Origin: an uncultured Phascolarctobacterium sp.
GTDB taxonomy: Bacteria; Bacillota; Negativicutes; Acidaminococcales; Acidaminococcaceae
Assembly: GCA_900547415.1 (NCBI GenBank)
Contig: URGS01000007.1
Span: 27,952 to 91,951, forward strand
Direction: 5' to 3'
DNA: 64,000 bases
In this document: in pieces, positions 1 to 8,179 of the stretch
How the letters are laid out: the number at the start of each line of letters is the position of its first letter
How positions within the stretch are numbered: the first letter of the stretch is position 1
Notes under the pieces: model-generated
Seen by the model: only the letters and a program-made list of their open reading frames with translations
The model's database searches: none
Told to the model about the DNA's origin: nothing
Program-made: the position numbers and the translations under genes

Positions 1-560
1 TTGAGTTATTGGATCAGGCATATATGCCTGCAATGACTCCGGCAGCTACGGAGTGGGAGTTCGAAATTGCACCTGACGAGCTGAAATACGAGGGCAAAAA
101 GGTTTATTTGAAAGGCAAAATTGACCGTATTGATGCTTCTGAGGAAAAGGCTCTGGTTACAGACTATAAGCGTTCTAAAAGCTCGGTTCCTGGGATAAGT
201 AAGCTTGAAAGCGGAGAGGATATGCAGATGCCAATCTATATGTTGGCTGTGGAGGCTTCCTTTGAGGGTGGCAAAAAGCTTTTAGGAGATACATATTACG
301 TTATTTTGAATGGGGAACGTGCCAGTGTGTTCACTTTTGAATCGTCAGGAAATCCCTTACTGAAAATGTCTAAAAAGCATGATCAAACTTGGGAAAGCTT
401 TAAAGCACGCAGCATTGCATATCTTAAGCAATATATTAGCAGTATATATGGCGGCGATTTTAATGTGCTGAAAAACAAGAAGTGCAGTGAGTATTGCTCA
501 TTGGCAGATATTTGCCGTTATCAAGAAATACAGCAGCTTGGAAAGGAGGGGGATGAATAA
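1..560 (+). CDS. addB: AddB, ATP-dependent nuclease subunit B (3' fragment)
   Basis: The frame is open through the left edge (Glu-Leu codons precede the first possible start), so this is the C-terminal part of a gene that begins outside the window. It carries a RecB-type PD-(D/E)XK nuclease core: an upstream Asp in GKIDRID and the catalytic D-x-K in TDYKRSK (about 162-170). Three closely spaced cysteines follow at the end (codons at 483, 495 and 513), as in the 4Fe-4S cluster of AddB. The stop overlaps the addA start by one base, so the two are translationally coupled. In the family, AddB pairs with AddA to resect double-strand breaks for recombination. Only about 185 codons are visible; the identity rests on these motifs and on the addA neighbour. 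Confidence 0.9.
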   Translation, partial: ELLDQAYMPAMTPAATEWEFEIAPDELKYEGKKVYLKGKIDRIDASEEKALVTDYKRSKSSVPGISKLESGEDMQMPIYMLAVEASFEGGKKLLGDTYYVILNGERASVFTFESSGNPLLKMSKKHDQTWESFKARSIAYLKQYISSIYGGDFNVLKNKKCSEYCSLADICRYQEIQQLGKEGDE

Positions 561-3500
561 TGGATTTTAATGAACAGCAAAAGAAAGCAGTCTATACCAT
601 AGATAGAAATATTTCTGTTTCCGCAGGTGCAGGCAGCGGCAAGACAAGAGTTCTTGTAGAGCGATTTGTCTATATTTTACAGGATAGTGCTATGCATCCG
701 GAGCGTGAGCCTGTAAACGCTGCAGACATTATGGCCATTACCTTCACTAAAAAGGCTGCCGGAGAGATGAAGGAACGTATCCGTGAGGCTATTAATATCA
801 AGATTAATGGCAAGTATGATAATGCTGGCAATTTAGAGCAGGTACCAGATAAGGAACAGGCAGAGTTTTGGAAGCAACAGCTTGAAAGCCTGGAACGTGC
901 TCAGATTAATACCATGCACAGCTTCTGCGGTCGTGTGCTGCGTGAAAACCCTGTAGAGGCAGGGATTGACCCTAGCTTTATTACCTTGGAGGATTTCGAT
1001 AACGAGGATTTCATTGTCAATGGTATCAAGAGCTTTTTGCGTCTGCAGCTGAAAATTGGTGATGCAGACCTTAAGCTTTTGGTAGATTCATACGGAATGA
1101 GCTCTTTGGAGAAGCAGCTGGCAGATGTTTATCCTCATATAGTAGGCTATGACTTCCATAAGGATGTATTTGCAGCTTACGAAGAAAGTGCGGTCAAGCT
1201 GGAAGAGAATTGTGAAAAGCTTAAAACGGCATTACTTGATTTCGTAGCAGGCAAGGAGGGATATTTTAAGAAAAAAGGCACGGTTTATGATAAAATCGTG
1301 GGCTTAGAGAAAAGACTTCCTGATATTTTTAAAACTATAGACAACAGAGATTATATAGAAGATGGGTATGCCTCTGTTATTAAAGGAATTTCCAGTAAAA
1401 ATTTAACTACGTATTTAAATTCCATTAAGAAGCTTGCAAATAAAATAGATGGAGCTATTTTTGACAAAAAAGCTTTAGATGGCGGTTATTTGAAGGCTTG
1501 GGATACTGTTCTGCAGGCAATGGTAGAATATCTGGAGCAGGAAAAGCTGAAGCAGGATATGCTTAATTTCGATGATTTAGAGAATATGGCTATTCGTCTG
1601 CTGAAGAATAATCCTCAGGTTTGCCAAAAATATATGCGGAAGTTTAAGCATATAATGGTTGACGAATTTCAGGATACAAACGACAAGCAGCGTCAGCTTG
1701 TTTATTTGCTCTGCGGCGGTGATGCAGATGTGCTGAAAGGACGCAAGCTCTTCATTGTAGGTGACCCTAAGCAGTCCATTTATCGTTTCCGCAATGCTGA
1801 TGTTAGTGTCTTTTTGCGGGTACAGAATGATATTTCCAAGACAAACAAACAGCTGATACCATATGATGTTGATTTGGCTCAGGACGTCAATGAAGGCAAT
1901 TTGGAAATGGGTACTAACTACCGCAGCTCAAATATGGTTCTTGAAGCCTGCAACGCAGCCTTTGAAAAGCTTTTAGGTAAAAAAGAGGACGCAGGCAGTG
2001 GTACAGTATTCTTTGAAGGTCTTGCTTTCGGCAATAAGTCCAAGGAAAGCACAATTATTCCAGAACTGATAACTATTCCCTTTGCTAAGGAGGAAAGCTC
2101 TCAAAGGCGTAGGTTTGAGGCGGATGCAGTTGCAGATAAAATTCTGCAGCTGCACCAAGATGGTGTCAAGTTTGGTGATATGGCTGTGCTGGTGCGTGTT
2201 ACTACGTATAATAAATTTCTTGCAGACACCTTTATGGCAAAGGGGATTCCCTATCAAATCGTTGATGCTAAAGGCTTTTATCAGCAGCAGGAGATTTTAG
2301 ATGTATTAAATCTTTTGAATGTGCTGGATAATAAGCATAATAGTATTCAGCTGGCAGGTGTGCTGCGGTCTCCTTACTTTGGCTTAGATGACAATACGAT
2401 TACCAAATTATTTATTGAGGGCGGTACTGATAATTTATGGGACAGCCTGCAGTCTGCTGATTGGCAGCTTTTTCCTGAGGTGCAGGGGAAACGCCTTAAG
2501 AGGGCAGCAGATGCTTTGGCCTATCTTCGTAATACAGCGTCCTTTAACAGTCTTAGTGTGCTGTGGGAGCAGCTGTGGCAGGTGCTGAAGCTGGATGTGG
2601 TGCTCGCTCGTCAGCTGCATGGTGCCAATAGGTTGGCTAACGTTCGTAAGCTCGAGGAAATGTCTCAGGAATATATCCTGAAGCATGGAGGTGTACTTGG
2701 CGATTGGCTGAGCTATGTAAAACGCAAGCGTGCTATGGATGTTGATGATAGAGCTGTGAATCTGCCTTTAGAGGATGCCGTTCAGATTATGACTATCCAT
2801 AAATCCAAAGGCTTGGAATTTAATACGGTGTTTGTTCCTTTTCTGGATAGAACTGCCAAAAGTGATATAAGCATTATTAAGTATATACCTAGTAAATTTT
2901 TCAGGAGAGTTACTGAGGAAGGAAAAGAGCCTATGCTGGAAAGTGGCTTAGGCATCAAAATTCCCTATAATGGAGATTTAGTTGATACAGGCATATTAAC
3001 TAAGCTGCGTCAGACAGACAAGGCTCTGGAGCAGGAGGAGCTTTTGCGTCTTTTGTATGTTGCTATGACTCGTGCAGAGGAAAGACTGTTCCTTGTTAGT
3101 GCTTTGGAGGATAAAAAGCTTGATCCGGAAAGCATTAGTACTTGTTTAGAACGTAAGGAGCTGGTGGAGAAAAGCTGGGTTGAGCAGCTGCTATCTCTTT
3201 TTGGCGGCAAAAAGGACGGAGATGAACAAGGGGCGATTAAGGTTGTTGCTCAAAATGAGCGAAGCGGAGCAAGGAGAGAACTAGGCATTGCCAAAATGAT
3301 TGCTGTTGACGATGCACTGGCAGCAGCAATTGCTCCTTTAGTAAACAGCAAATCTAGTGGTCGTCGTCATTTTACTGCCTCCAATCTGCAGGAATACCTT
3401 CATTGTCCGCGTTCCTATTACTATGAGCAGATTTTAGGCCTGCCCATGGAGGAACAGGAAAGCAGCGGTCTGGGACAAAATTTGCCTGCAAATATTACAG

Positions 3501-4105
3501 GCCTTATTGTGCATACGGCCTTGGAAAAATATACTAATGATGCTGATGCTGCCTTTAATGGTGCGGTAAATGAGCATGCTTCCGGACAGAAGGCTGTTAA
3601 GGCAAAGGAGCTGTTCTATTATTATATTGCCAGTCCATTATATAAGGAGCTGGCAGCCTGCCGCGAACGTGAGCGAGAGCTGGAGTTCGCCCTGTACGAG
3701 GATAGCGGCCTGGTGCTTCATGGTGTTATTGACAGCTTGGGCAAGAATCAGGATGGAACATGGTCAATTATTGACTATAAAACAGGTCGTGCACCGGAGC
3801 CTGATGAGGTGCCCTTAGGCTATGTTTATCAGTTGGCCATCTATAAAGAGGCTGCTGAAAAGCTTTTTGGATATGCTGTCAAGGAATGCAGCCTGCATTA
3901 TCTGCAAAATCTGTCTGAATTTAAAATGCCTCAGGATAGGGACTATTTTCAGGAGGCTATGGCGTTATGCGAGAAGATTAGCAATGGGGCTGCAGAGGAA
4001 GATTTCCCCTGCAGGCTAGATTACTGCTGCTATTGTCCCTATGCTTATATGTGTCCTGGCAAAGACAGTTTTGATGACAAGCAGGCAGGTGCTTCTCAAG
4101 AATAG
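560..4105 (+). CDS. addA: AddA, helicase-nuclease subunit A
   Basis: A UvrD/Rep-type superfamily 1 helicase fused to a RecB-like nuclease (1181 aa, normal for AddA). Visible motifs are the Q-motif near residues 4-11, Walker A GAGSGKT (23-29), motif II DEFQDTN (368-374) and motif VI around 828-842 ending in YVAMTRAEE. The C-terminal nuclease has DYKTG at 1072-1076 followed by a Y..QL..Y motif. With AddB it unwinds and degrades DNA ends in the cytoplasm. Unusual for AddA, the nuclease domain also has Cys949 in an HCPRSYYYE context and a terminal cysteine group (1151, 1156, 1157, 1159, 1165). This resembles the iron-sulfur staple of AddB and Cas4. The start ATG sits on the last base of addB and follows a GGAGG-rich stretch. 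Confidence 0.93.
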   Translation: MDFNEQQKKAVYTIDRNISVSAGAGSGKTRVLVERFVYILQDSAMHPEREPVNAADIMAITFTKKAAGEMKERIREAINIKINGKYDNAGNLEQVPDKEQAEFWKQQLESLERAQINTMHSFCGRVLRENPVEAGIDPSFITLEDFDNEDFIVNGIKSFLRLQLKIGDADLKLLVDSYGMSSLEKQLADVYPHIVGYDFHKDVFAAYEESAVKLEENCEKLKTALLDFVAGKEGYFKKKGTVYDKIVGLEKRLPDIFKTIDNRDYIEDGYASVIKGISSKNLTTYLNSIKKLANKIDGAIFDKKALDGGYLKAWDTVLQAMVEYLEQEKLKQDMLNFDDLENMAIRLLKNNPQVCQKYMRKFKHIMVDEFQDTNDKQRQLVYLLCGGDADVLKGRKLFIVGDPKQSIYRFRNADVSVFLRVQNDISKTNKQLIPYDVDLAQDVNEGNLEMGTNYRSSNMVLEACNAAFEKLLGKKEDAGSGTVFFEGLAFGNKSKESTIIPELITIPFAKEESSQRRRFEADAVADKILQLHQDGVKFGDMAVLVRVTTYNKFLADTFMAKGIPYQIVDAKGFYQQQEILDVLNLLNVLDNKHNSIQLAGVLRSPYFGLDDNTITKLFIEGGTDNLWDSLQSADWQLFPEVQGKRLKRAADALAYLRNTASFNSLSVLWEQLWQVLKLDVVLARQLHGANRLANVRKLEEMSQEYILKHGGVLGDWLSYVKRKRAMDVDDRAVNLPLEDAVQIMTIHKSKGLEFNTVFVPFLDRTAKSDISIIKYIPSKFFRRVTEEGKEPMLESGLGIKIPYNGDLVDTGILTKLRQTDKALEQEELLRLLYVAMTRAEERLFLVSALEDKKLDPESISTCLERKELVEKSWVEQLLSLFGGKKDGDEQGAIKVVAQNERSGARRELGIAKMIAVDDALAAAIAPLVNSKSSGRRHFTASNLQEYLHCPRSYYYEQILGLPMEEQESSGLGQNLPANITGLIVHTALEKYTNDADAAFNGAVNEHASGQKAVKAKELFYYYIASPLYKELAACRERERELEFALYEDSGLVLHGVIDSLGKNQDGTWSIIDYKTGRAPEPDEVPLGYVYQLAIYKEAAEKLFGYAVKECSLHYLQNLSEFKMPQDRDYFQEAMALCEKISNGAAEEDFPCRLDYCCYCPYAYMCPGKDSFDDKQAGASQE

Positions 4106-4154
4106 CTGATAAGAGTAAGTATGTCTTACATGTGCAGAAATAAAACTTAACCTT

Positions 4155-4198
4155 AAAAGTCCATACTGTGAACTTTTGATGCAGCATGGACTTTTATA
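4155..4198 (+). terminator. Terminator-like hairpin after addA
   Basis: Ten-base stem AAAAGTCCAT (4155-4164) pairing with ATGGACTTTT (4186-4195). An inner CTG/CAG extension follows, and the 3' arm is itself T-rich. It lies 50 bases after the addA stop and would close the addBA transcript. Confidence 0.7.
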
Positions 4199-4232
4199 TT
4201 AGCGATGCCGAAAATAAATTACAGGTTCTTTC

Positions 4233-4261
4233 TTCAAAGAATAGATAAAATAGGCTATAAT
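4233..4261 (+). promoter_or_regulatory. Candidate sigma-A promoter
   Basis: A perfect TATAAT (4256-4261) lies 17 bases downstream of TTCAAA (4/6 match to TTGACA), in the gap after the addA terminator. It would drive the small membrane protein gene at 4329 and perhaps the hydrolase at 4690. Confidence 0.5.
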
Positions 4262-4328
4262 AGATAAATATAATGACCTGTATAGATGGGAGAAAGGAAA
4301 AACCAGCCTATTGGCTGGTGGCTTGTGT

Positions 4329-4538
4329 ATGTGTGAATATTTAGCTTTAGCAGACAGCTGGGACTATTTGGCTATAGGTGCTGTTCTGGTGTCCCTATTT
4401 TTGCTGCTGTTTGGTATTAGAGCATTGAAAAATGCCAATAGTGATATTGTAGATGAGAAAAGGCTGCGTATGCGTGCCTATGGTGCCTTGGTAGCAGGTT
4501 TGGCGTATATTGTCTGCAGCTATTTGGCAAAAAAATAA
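4329..4538 (+). CDS. Small two-TM membrane protein, unknown
   Basis: I do not recognise this protein (69 aa from the ATG). It has a hydrophobic segment near residues 15-31 (AVLVSLFLLLFG), a short basic/polar linker with KNANSDIVDEKRLRMR, and a second hydrophobic segment up to a YLAKK end. It is probably a two-pass inner-membrane protein. The start is uncertain: a Shine-Dalgarno-like GGGAGAAAGGA ends at 4298. A TTG at 4311 is 12 bases downstream (75 aa product) and the ATG at 4329 is 30 bases downstream. A 6-bp hairpin (4303-4318) lies between. It has its own candidate promoter and follows the addA terminator. Coding status is supported by the clean hydrophobic pattern only. Confidence 0.6.
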   Translation: MCEYLALADSWDYLAIGAVLVSLFLLLFGIRALKNANSDIVDEKRLRMRAYGALVAGLAYIVCSYLAKK

Positions 4539-4689
4539 GTTTGTCATAATAATGAATTTATCTCCGTAACTACTGCGGGGGCAGGATAAGAGAGCATCGT
4601 TGGCGAATAACTAAGTATATGCAAGGTTGAGCTGAGGATGTTCTTTTGCTGTTCTTGACTATCTTATAAATGGTTAGGAGGTTAGGATT

Positions 4690-6297
4690 ATGAAAATTTC
4701 TTTTTTAGGAGCAGCCCGTACTGTTACCGGCTCCTGCTATCTGTTAGAGCTTTTAGACAAAAAGATTTTGGTTGATTGTGGTATGTTCCAGGGGTCAAAG
4801 CTGGTAAAGGCCTTTAATGAGAAGGATTTTTTGTTTAATCCTGCTGATATTGATGCTGTTGTACTGACTCATGCCCATGTTGACCATAGCGGACTTTTGC
4901 CGAAGCTTGTGAAATATGGCTTTAGCGGCCCTATTCACTGTACAAAGTCAACAGAAGAGCTTTGCTCCGTTCTGCTGGCAGATAGTGCTCATATCCAGGA
5001 GGGTGATGCTGAGCTGGCAAACCGTAAGGGTATGCGTGCAGGCAAAAAATTTGTTGAACCTCTTTTTACTGTTGATGATGCCTATAGAGCCTTAAAGCTT
5101 TTTAGAATTCATGATTTCGATAAGGAATTTAAGGTTGTTGATGGTATTAAAGTTATATTTAGAGTTGCAGGTCACATTTTGGGTTCTGCTATCGTGGAGA
5201 TGTATGTAACAGAAGGCGATAAGCAGACTAAGCTGGTATTTACAGGTGATATAGGACAGCCTAATCAGCCAATTATTGAGGACCCGGATAAAATTTCCGG
5301 TGCAGATTTTATTATTACTGAATCCACCTATGGCAATAGAGTACATGAAGTTTATGATAAGGAGGCTGAGCTTGCCAAAATTATCAACGAAACAGCAGAA
5401 AAGGGCGGTAATATCATTATTCCGGCCTTTGCCGTAGGTCGTACTCAGGTGCTTTTATACTACTTCCAAAAGCTTTTGTCTGAGGGACGTATTCCTGATA
5501 TTCCTATTTATGTGGATAGTCCTATGGCCAACAAGGCTACTCAGATTACCATGACTAATCCTGAGGAATATGACGAAGAGGCTCGTGCTCTTTATGAAAT
5601 GCAGGGCAGACGTCTTGTTTCCATGCATAATCTGCGTTTTACTGCTACTGCTCAGGAGTCTATGGCAATTAATGATATTCTTGGACCAAAGATTATTCTG
5701 TCTGCCAGCGGCATGGCTGACGCAGGACGTATTCTGCATCATCTGAAGCATAATCTGTGGCGTGAGGACAGCTGCGTAATTTTTGCAGGTTATCAGGCTG
5801 AAGGCTCCATGGGACGTCGTCTTGTAGATGGAGCAAAGCGTGTAAAGATTATGGGCGAGAATATTATGGTCAAAGCACGTATTGTCAATATGCGTGGTTA
5901 TTCTGCTCATGCTGATAAGGAGCAGCTGCTGACCTGGTTTGGCTCCATGAAGGAAAAGCCCAAAGCGTTCCTTGTTATTCATGGTGAAATTGATGCGGCT
6001 ATCAGCTTTGCCGACGAGCTTAATCGTCGTTTAGGAACTGCTGCTTATGTACCGCGTTTTGGCGACTGCATTGAAATTAAGGGCACTGAATGGCAAATTC
6101 ATGAATGCGAGGGTATTCGTGAAGAGTCTGCAGCACTTGAACTTCGTGCTTTCCTTAGAGGTATGGAAAGAGATTATCTGCAGCAGCGTACTAAGATTGA
6201 ACAAATTGTGGCTCGTGATTCAACCAAGGTTACTATGATTCGCAAAAAGATGGAAAAGATGCGTAAATATATGGACGATTTGCTATCTGATATTTAA
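4690..6297 (+). CDS. MBL-fold beta-CASP exonuclease-like hydrolase
   Basis: Metallo-beta-lactamase fold protein with a beta-CASP insert (535 aa), of the bacterial CPSF73/YshA-like RNA-processing group. The zinc motif is HAHVDH at residues 61-66. Further family signatures are FTGDIG, ESTYGNR, SASGMADAGR, a GYSAHAD motif and a late VIHGE. Known relatives act on RNA ends with two zinc ions in the cytoplasm; that this one cuts RNA is inferred from family. It is not RNase J, which has a different C-terminal domain. The ATG at 4690 follows AGGAGGT with good spacing. A strong terminator follows the gene, so it probably ends its transcript. Confidence 0.85.
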   Translation: MKISFLGAARTVTGSCYLLELLDKKILVDCGMFQGSKLVKAFNEKDFLFNPADIDAVVLTHAHVDHSGLLPKLVKYGFSGPIHCTKSTEELCSVLLADSAHIQEGDAELANRKGMRAGKKFVEPLFTVDDAYRALKLFRIHDFDKEFKVVDGIKVIFRVAGHILGSAIVEMYVTEGDKQTKLVFTGDIGQPNQPIIEDPDKISGADFIITESTYGNRVHEVYDKEAELAKIINETAEKGGNIIIPAFAVGRTQVLLYYFQKLLSEGRIPDIPIYVDSPMANKATQITMTNPEEYDEEARALYEMQGRRLVSMHNLRFTATAQESMAINDILGPKIILSASGMADAGRILHHLKHNLWREDSCVIFAGYQAEGSMGRRLVDGAKRVKIMGENIMVKARIVNMRGYSAHADKEQLLTWFGSMKEKPKAFLVIHGEIDAAISFADELNRRLGTAAYVPRFGDCIEIKGTEWQIHECEGIREESAALELRAFLRGMERDYLQQRTKIEQIVARDSTKVTMIRKKMEKMRKYMDDLLSDI

Positions 6298-6310
6298 ACA
6301 ATAGGTAATT

Positions 6311-6343
6311 AGAATAGACGGTCAGAATTGGCCGTCTATTTTA
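6311..6343 (+). terminator. Intrinsic terminator after the MBL gene
   Basis: Nine-base perfect stem AATAGACGG (6313-6321) / CCGTCTATT (6332-6340), ending in a short T run, 15 bases after the stop codon. Confidence 0.85.
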
Positions 6344-6619
6344 GGTTATAATCAGTACGCTATTCCCGCTTTTTTTATAAATGTTCGGAAAAATTAGAAT
6401 TTTTTTTTTGAAAAATATTAGAAAAAACAACGTGTAATAGTGAAAAGTAGTTAATTATTAGCTTAAAATGAAGCTTGCTTTTATCGATATACTGTAAGAA
6501 ATGTTACAGTTTATGTTGGATTGTGCTATCTTATTTTATACTATTAACAAAAATAGGGGATAATTCTAATTATTGCTTGCAGTATTAGGTGCTTTAAGTT
6601 AAAATAATTGTGAATGTTT

Positions 6620-6800
6620 TGATGTATTGTACGGAGTTTTCCATTGCACTTGCTGTAGCTGGAGGATTCTGTACAAAAGCTACCATGGGGCACATGGAAA
6701 GTTACGCTTGTGGAGAGATGCAAAGGCTGCCTGAATATGCAGTATGCTCTCATTGAAGCAAGAAGCTTCTGCTATTTTTATTTTGTATAGCAGAAGGATG
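6620..6800 (+). ncRNA. Candidate structured leader RNA, class unknown
   Basis: The 508 bases between the MBL terminator and the CofE-like gene have no credible ORF. They do hold several nested pairings: TTTCCAT (6638-6644) with ATGGAAA (6694-6700), enclosing GTAGCT (6655-6660) with AGCTAC (6678-6683). GGAGAG (6712-6717) pairs with CTCTC (6746-6750), around CTGC/GCAG. CTTCTGCTA (6766-6774) pairs perfectly with TAGCAGAAG (6788-6796). The upstream part, 6344-6619, is AT-rich with nothing I can name. I could not match the pattern to SAM, THF, FMN, cobalamin, glycine, SRP, 6S or tmRNA. It may be a regulatory leader or a small RNA; pairings were found by eye. Confidence 0.35.
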
Positions 6801-6866
6801 TCACTAATCTGATAGATTAACAAATACATTGTATGATAATCTGTTAAATTTTTGGAGGCACATTTT

Positions 6867-8057
6867 ATGGAAAGAAAAGTAGGGACTATTTCTCGTGGTA
6901 TTCGTTGTCCGATTATCCGCCAAGGCGATGATATTGCCGGCATTGTTGTTAAGAGCCTGATGGAGGCAGCTGAAAGCGAAGGCTTTGAACTGCGTGACAG
7001 AGACGTTATTTCTGTAACTGAATCCGTTGTTGCAAGATCTCAAGGCAACTATGCTTCTGTTGAGAACATTGCTGCTGATGTTAAGGCAAAGCTGGGTGGC
7101 GAAACTATCGGTGTAATTTTCCCGATCCTGTCTCGCAACCGTTTTGCTATTTGCCTGAAGGGTATTGCAATGGGTGCGAAAAAAGTTGTATTAATGCTCA
7201 GCTATCCTAGTGATGAGGTTGGTAATGCTCTGCTGACCTATGACCAACTGGATGAGGCAGGCGTTAATCCTTATAGCGATGTATTGACTCTGGAAAAATA
7301 TCGTGAGCTGTTTGGTGAAAACAAGCACGAATTCACTGGTGTTGACTATGTAGAATACTATGCAAACCTGATTAAGGAAGCGGGTGCTGAGGTTGAGGTT
7401 ATCTTTGCAAACCAAGCGAAGACTATCCTGAACTATACTGACTGTGTTCTGACCTGTGATATTCATACCCGAGTTAGAACTAAACGCATTCTGAAGGCTG
7501 CAGGTGCAAAGGTTGTATGCGGTTTAGATGATATCATGACCACTTCTATTGATGGCAGCGGCTATAACACTAAATATGGTCTGTTGGGTTCCAATAAGTC
7601 CACTGAAGACCAAATCAAGCTGTTCCCTAGAGAATGCCAAGATGTTGTTGAAGACATTCAAAAGCAAATTCTGAATTTGACTGGCAAGCATGTTGAAGTT
7701 ATGGTTTACGGCGATGGTGCCTTCAAGGATCCTCAAGGTAAGATTTGGGAGCTGGCTGACCCTGTTGTATCTCCTGCATTCACTCAAGGCCTGATTGGTA
7801 CTCCTAATGAGCTGAAGCTGAAATATTTAGCTGACAACGACTTCAAAGATCTGAAGGGTGCTGATTTGAAGGAAGCTATCAGCCAACGTATTAAAGAGAA
7901 AAACGGCAGTCTGGTAGGCAATATGGCAGCTCAAGGTACTACTCCTAGACAGCTGACTGACCTGATTGGCTCTCTGTGCGACCTGACCAGCGGTAGCGGT
8001 GACAAGGGTACTCCTCTTGTACTGGTACAAGGCTATTTCGACAACTTCACTGACTAA
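6867..8057 (+). CDS. CofE-like F420-0:gamma-glutamyl ligase family protein
   Basis: 396 aa protein whose N-terminal half (about residues 15-230) has the look of the coenzyme F420-0:L-glutamate ligase (CofE) domain, with a C-terminal extension. Family members add glutamate through a gamma linkage, but Firmicutes of this type are not expected to make F420, so the substrate is unknown. A folate-type gamma-glutamyl ligase role is a possibility by analogy only. The ATG at 6867 is chosen because GGAGG lies at 6854-6858; a TTG at 6852 would overlap that site. Glutamine codons are almost all CAA, as in metK, purL and aspS in this window and unlike the neighbouring MBL gene. This suggests high expression. 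It stands alone between two terminators. Confidence 0.75.
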   Translation: MERKVGTISRGIRCPIIRQGDDIAGIVVKSLMEAAESEGFELRDRDVISVTESVVARSQGNYASVENIAADVKAKLGGETIGVIFPILSRNRFAICLKGIAMGAKKVVLMLSYPSDEVGNALLTYDQLDEAGVNPYSDVLTLEKYRELFGENKHEFTGVDYVEYYANLIKEAGAEVEVIFANQAKTILNYTDCVLTCDIHTRVRTKRILKAAGAKVVCGLDDIMTTSIDGSGYNTKYGLLGSNKSTEDQIKLFPRECQDVVEDIQKQILNLTGKHVEVMVYGDGAFKDPQGKIWELADPVVSPAFTQGLIGTPNELKLKYLADNDFKDLKGADLKEAISQRIKEKNGSLVGNMAAQGTTPRQLTDLIGSLCDLTSGSGDKGTPLVLVQGYFDNFTD

Positions 8058-8093
8058 TTGCTGAATTGCCAAGGTAATTTAATACAAATGATT

Positions 8094-8124
8094 AGACCTG
8101 TTCCTGAAATGGAGCAGGTCTTTT
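8094..8124 (+). terminator. Intrinsic terminator after the CofE-like gene
   Basis: Eleven-base stem AGACCTGTTCC (8094-8104) / GGAGCAGGTCT (8111-8121) with one G-T pair and a six-base loop, followed by TTT. Confidence 0.85.
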
Positions 8125-8136
8125 GCTTTCATAAAT

Positions 8137-8177
8137 AAAAACATCCTGCCTTCTGCAGCAGAAAGCAAGATGTTATT
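8137..8177 (-). terminator. Intrinsic terminator of rqcH
   Basis: Read on the minus strand: AACATCTTGC pairs with GCAGGATGTT, extended by TTCTGC/GCAGAA, then five T. It sits directly after the rqcH stop. A T-rich tract on the other side means it may work in both directions, as expected between converging genes. Confidence 0.85.
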
Positions 8178-8179
8178 TT

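Noticed and set aside
6544..6943. Minus-strand frames of 69 and 87 codons in the leader of the CofE-like gene
   Set aside because: They overlap the gene start, lack ribosome sites, and the region shows RNA-like pairing instead.
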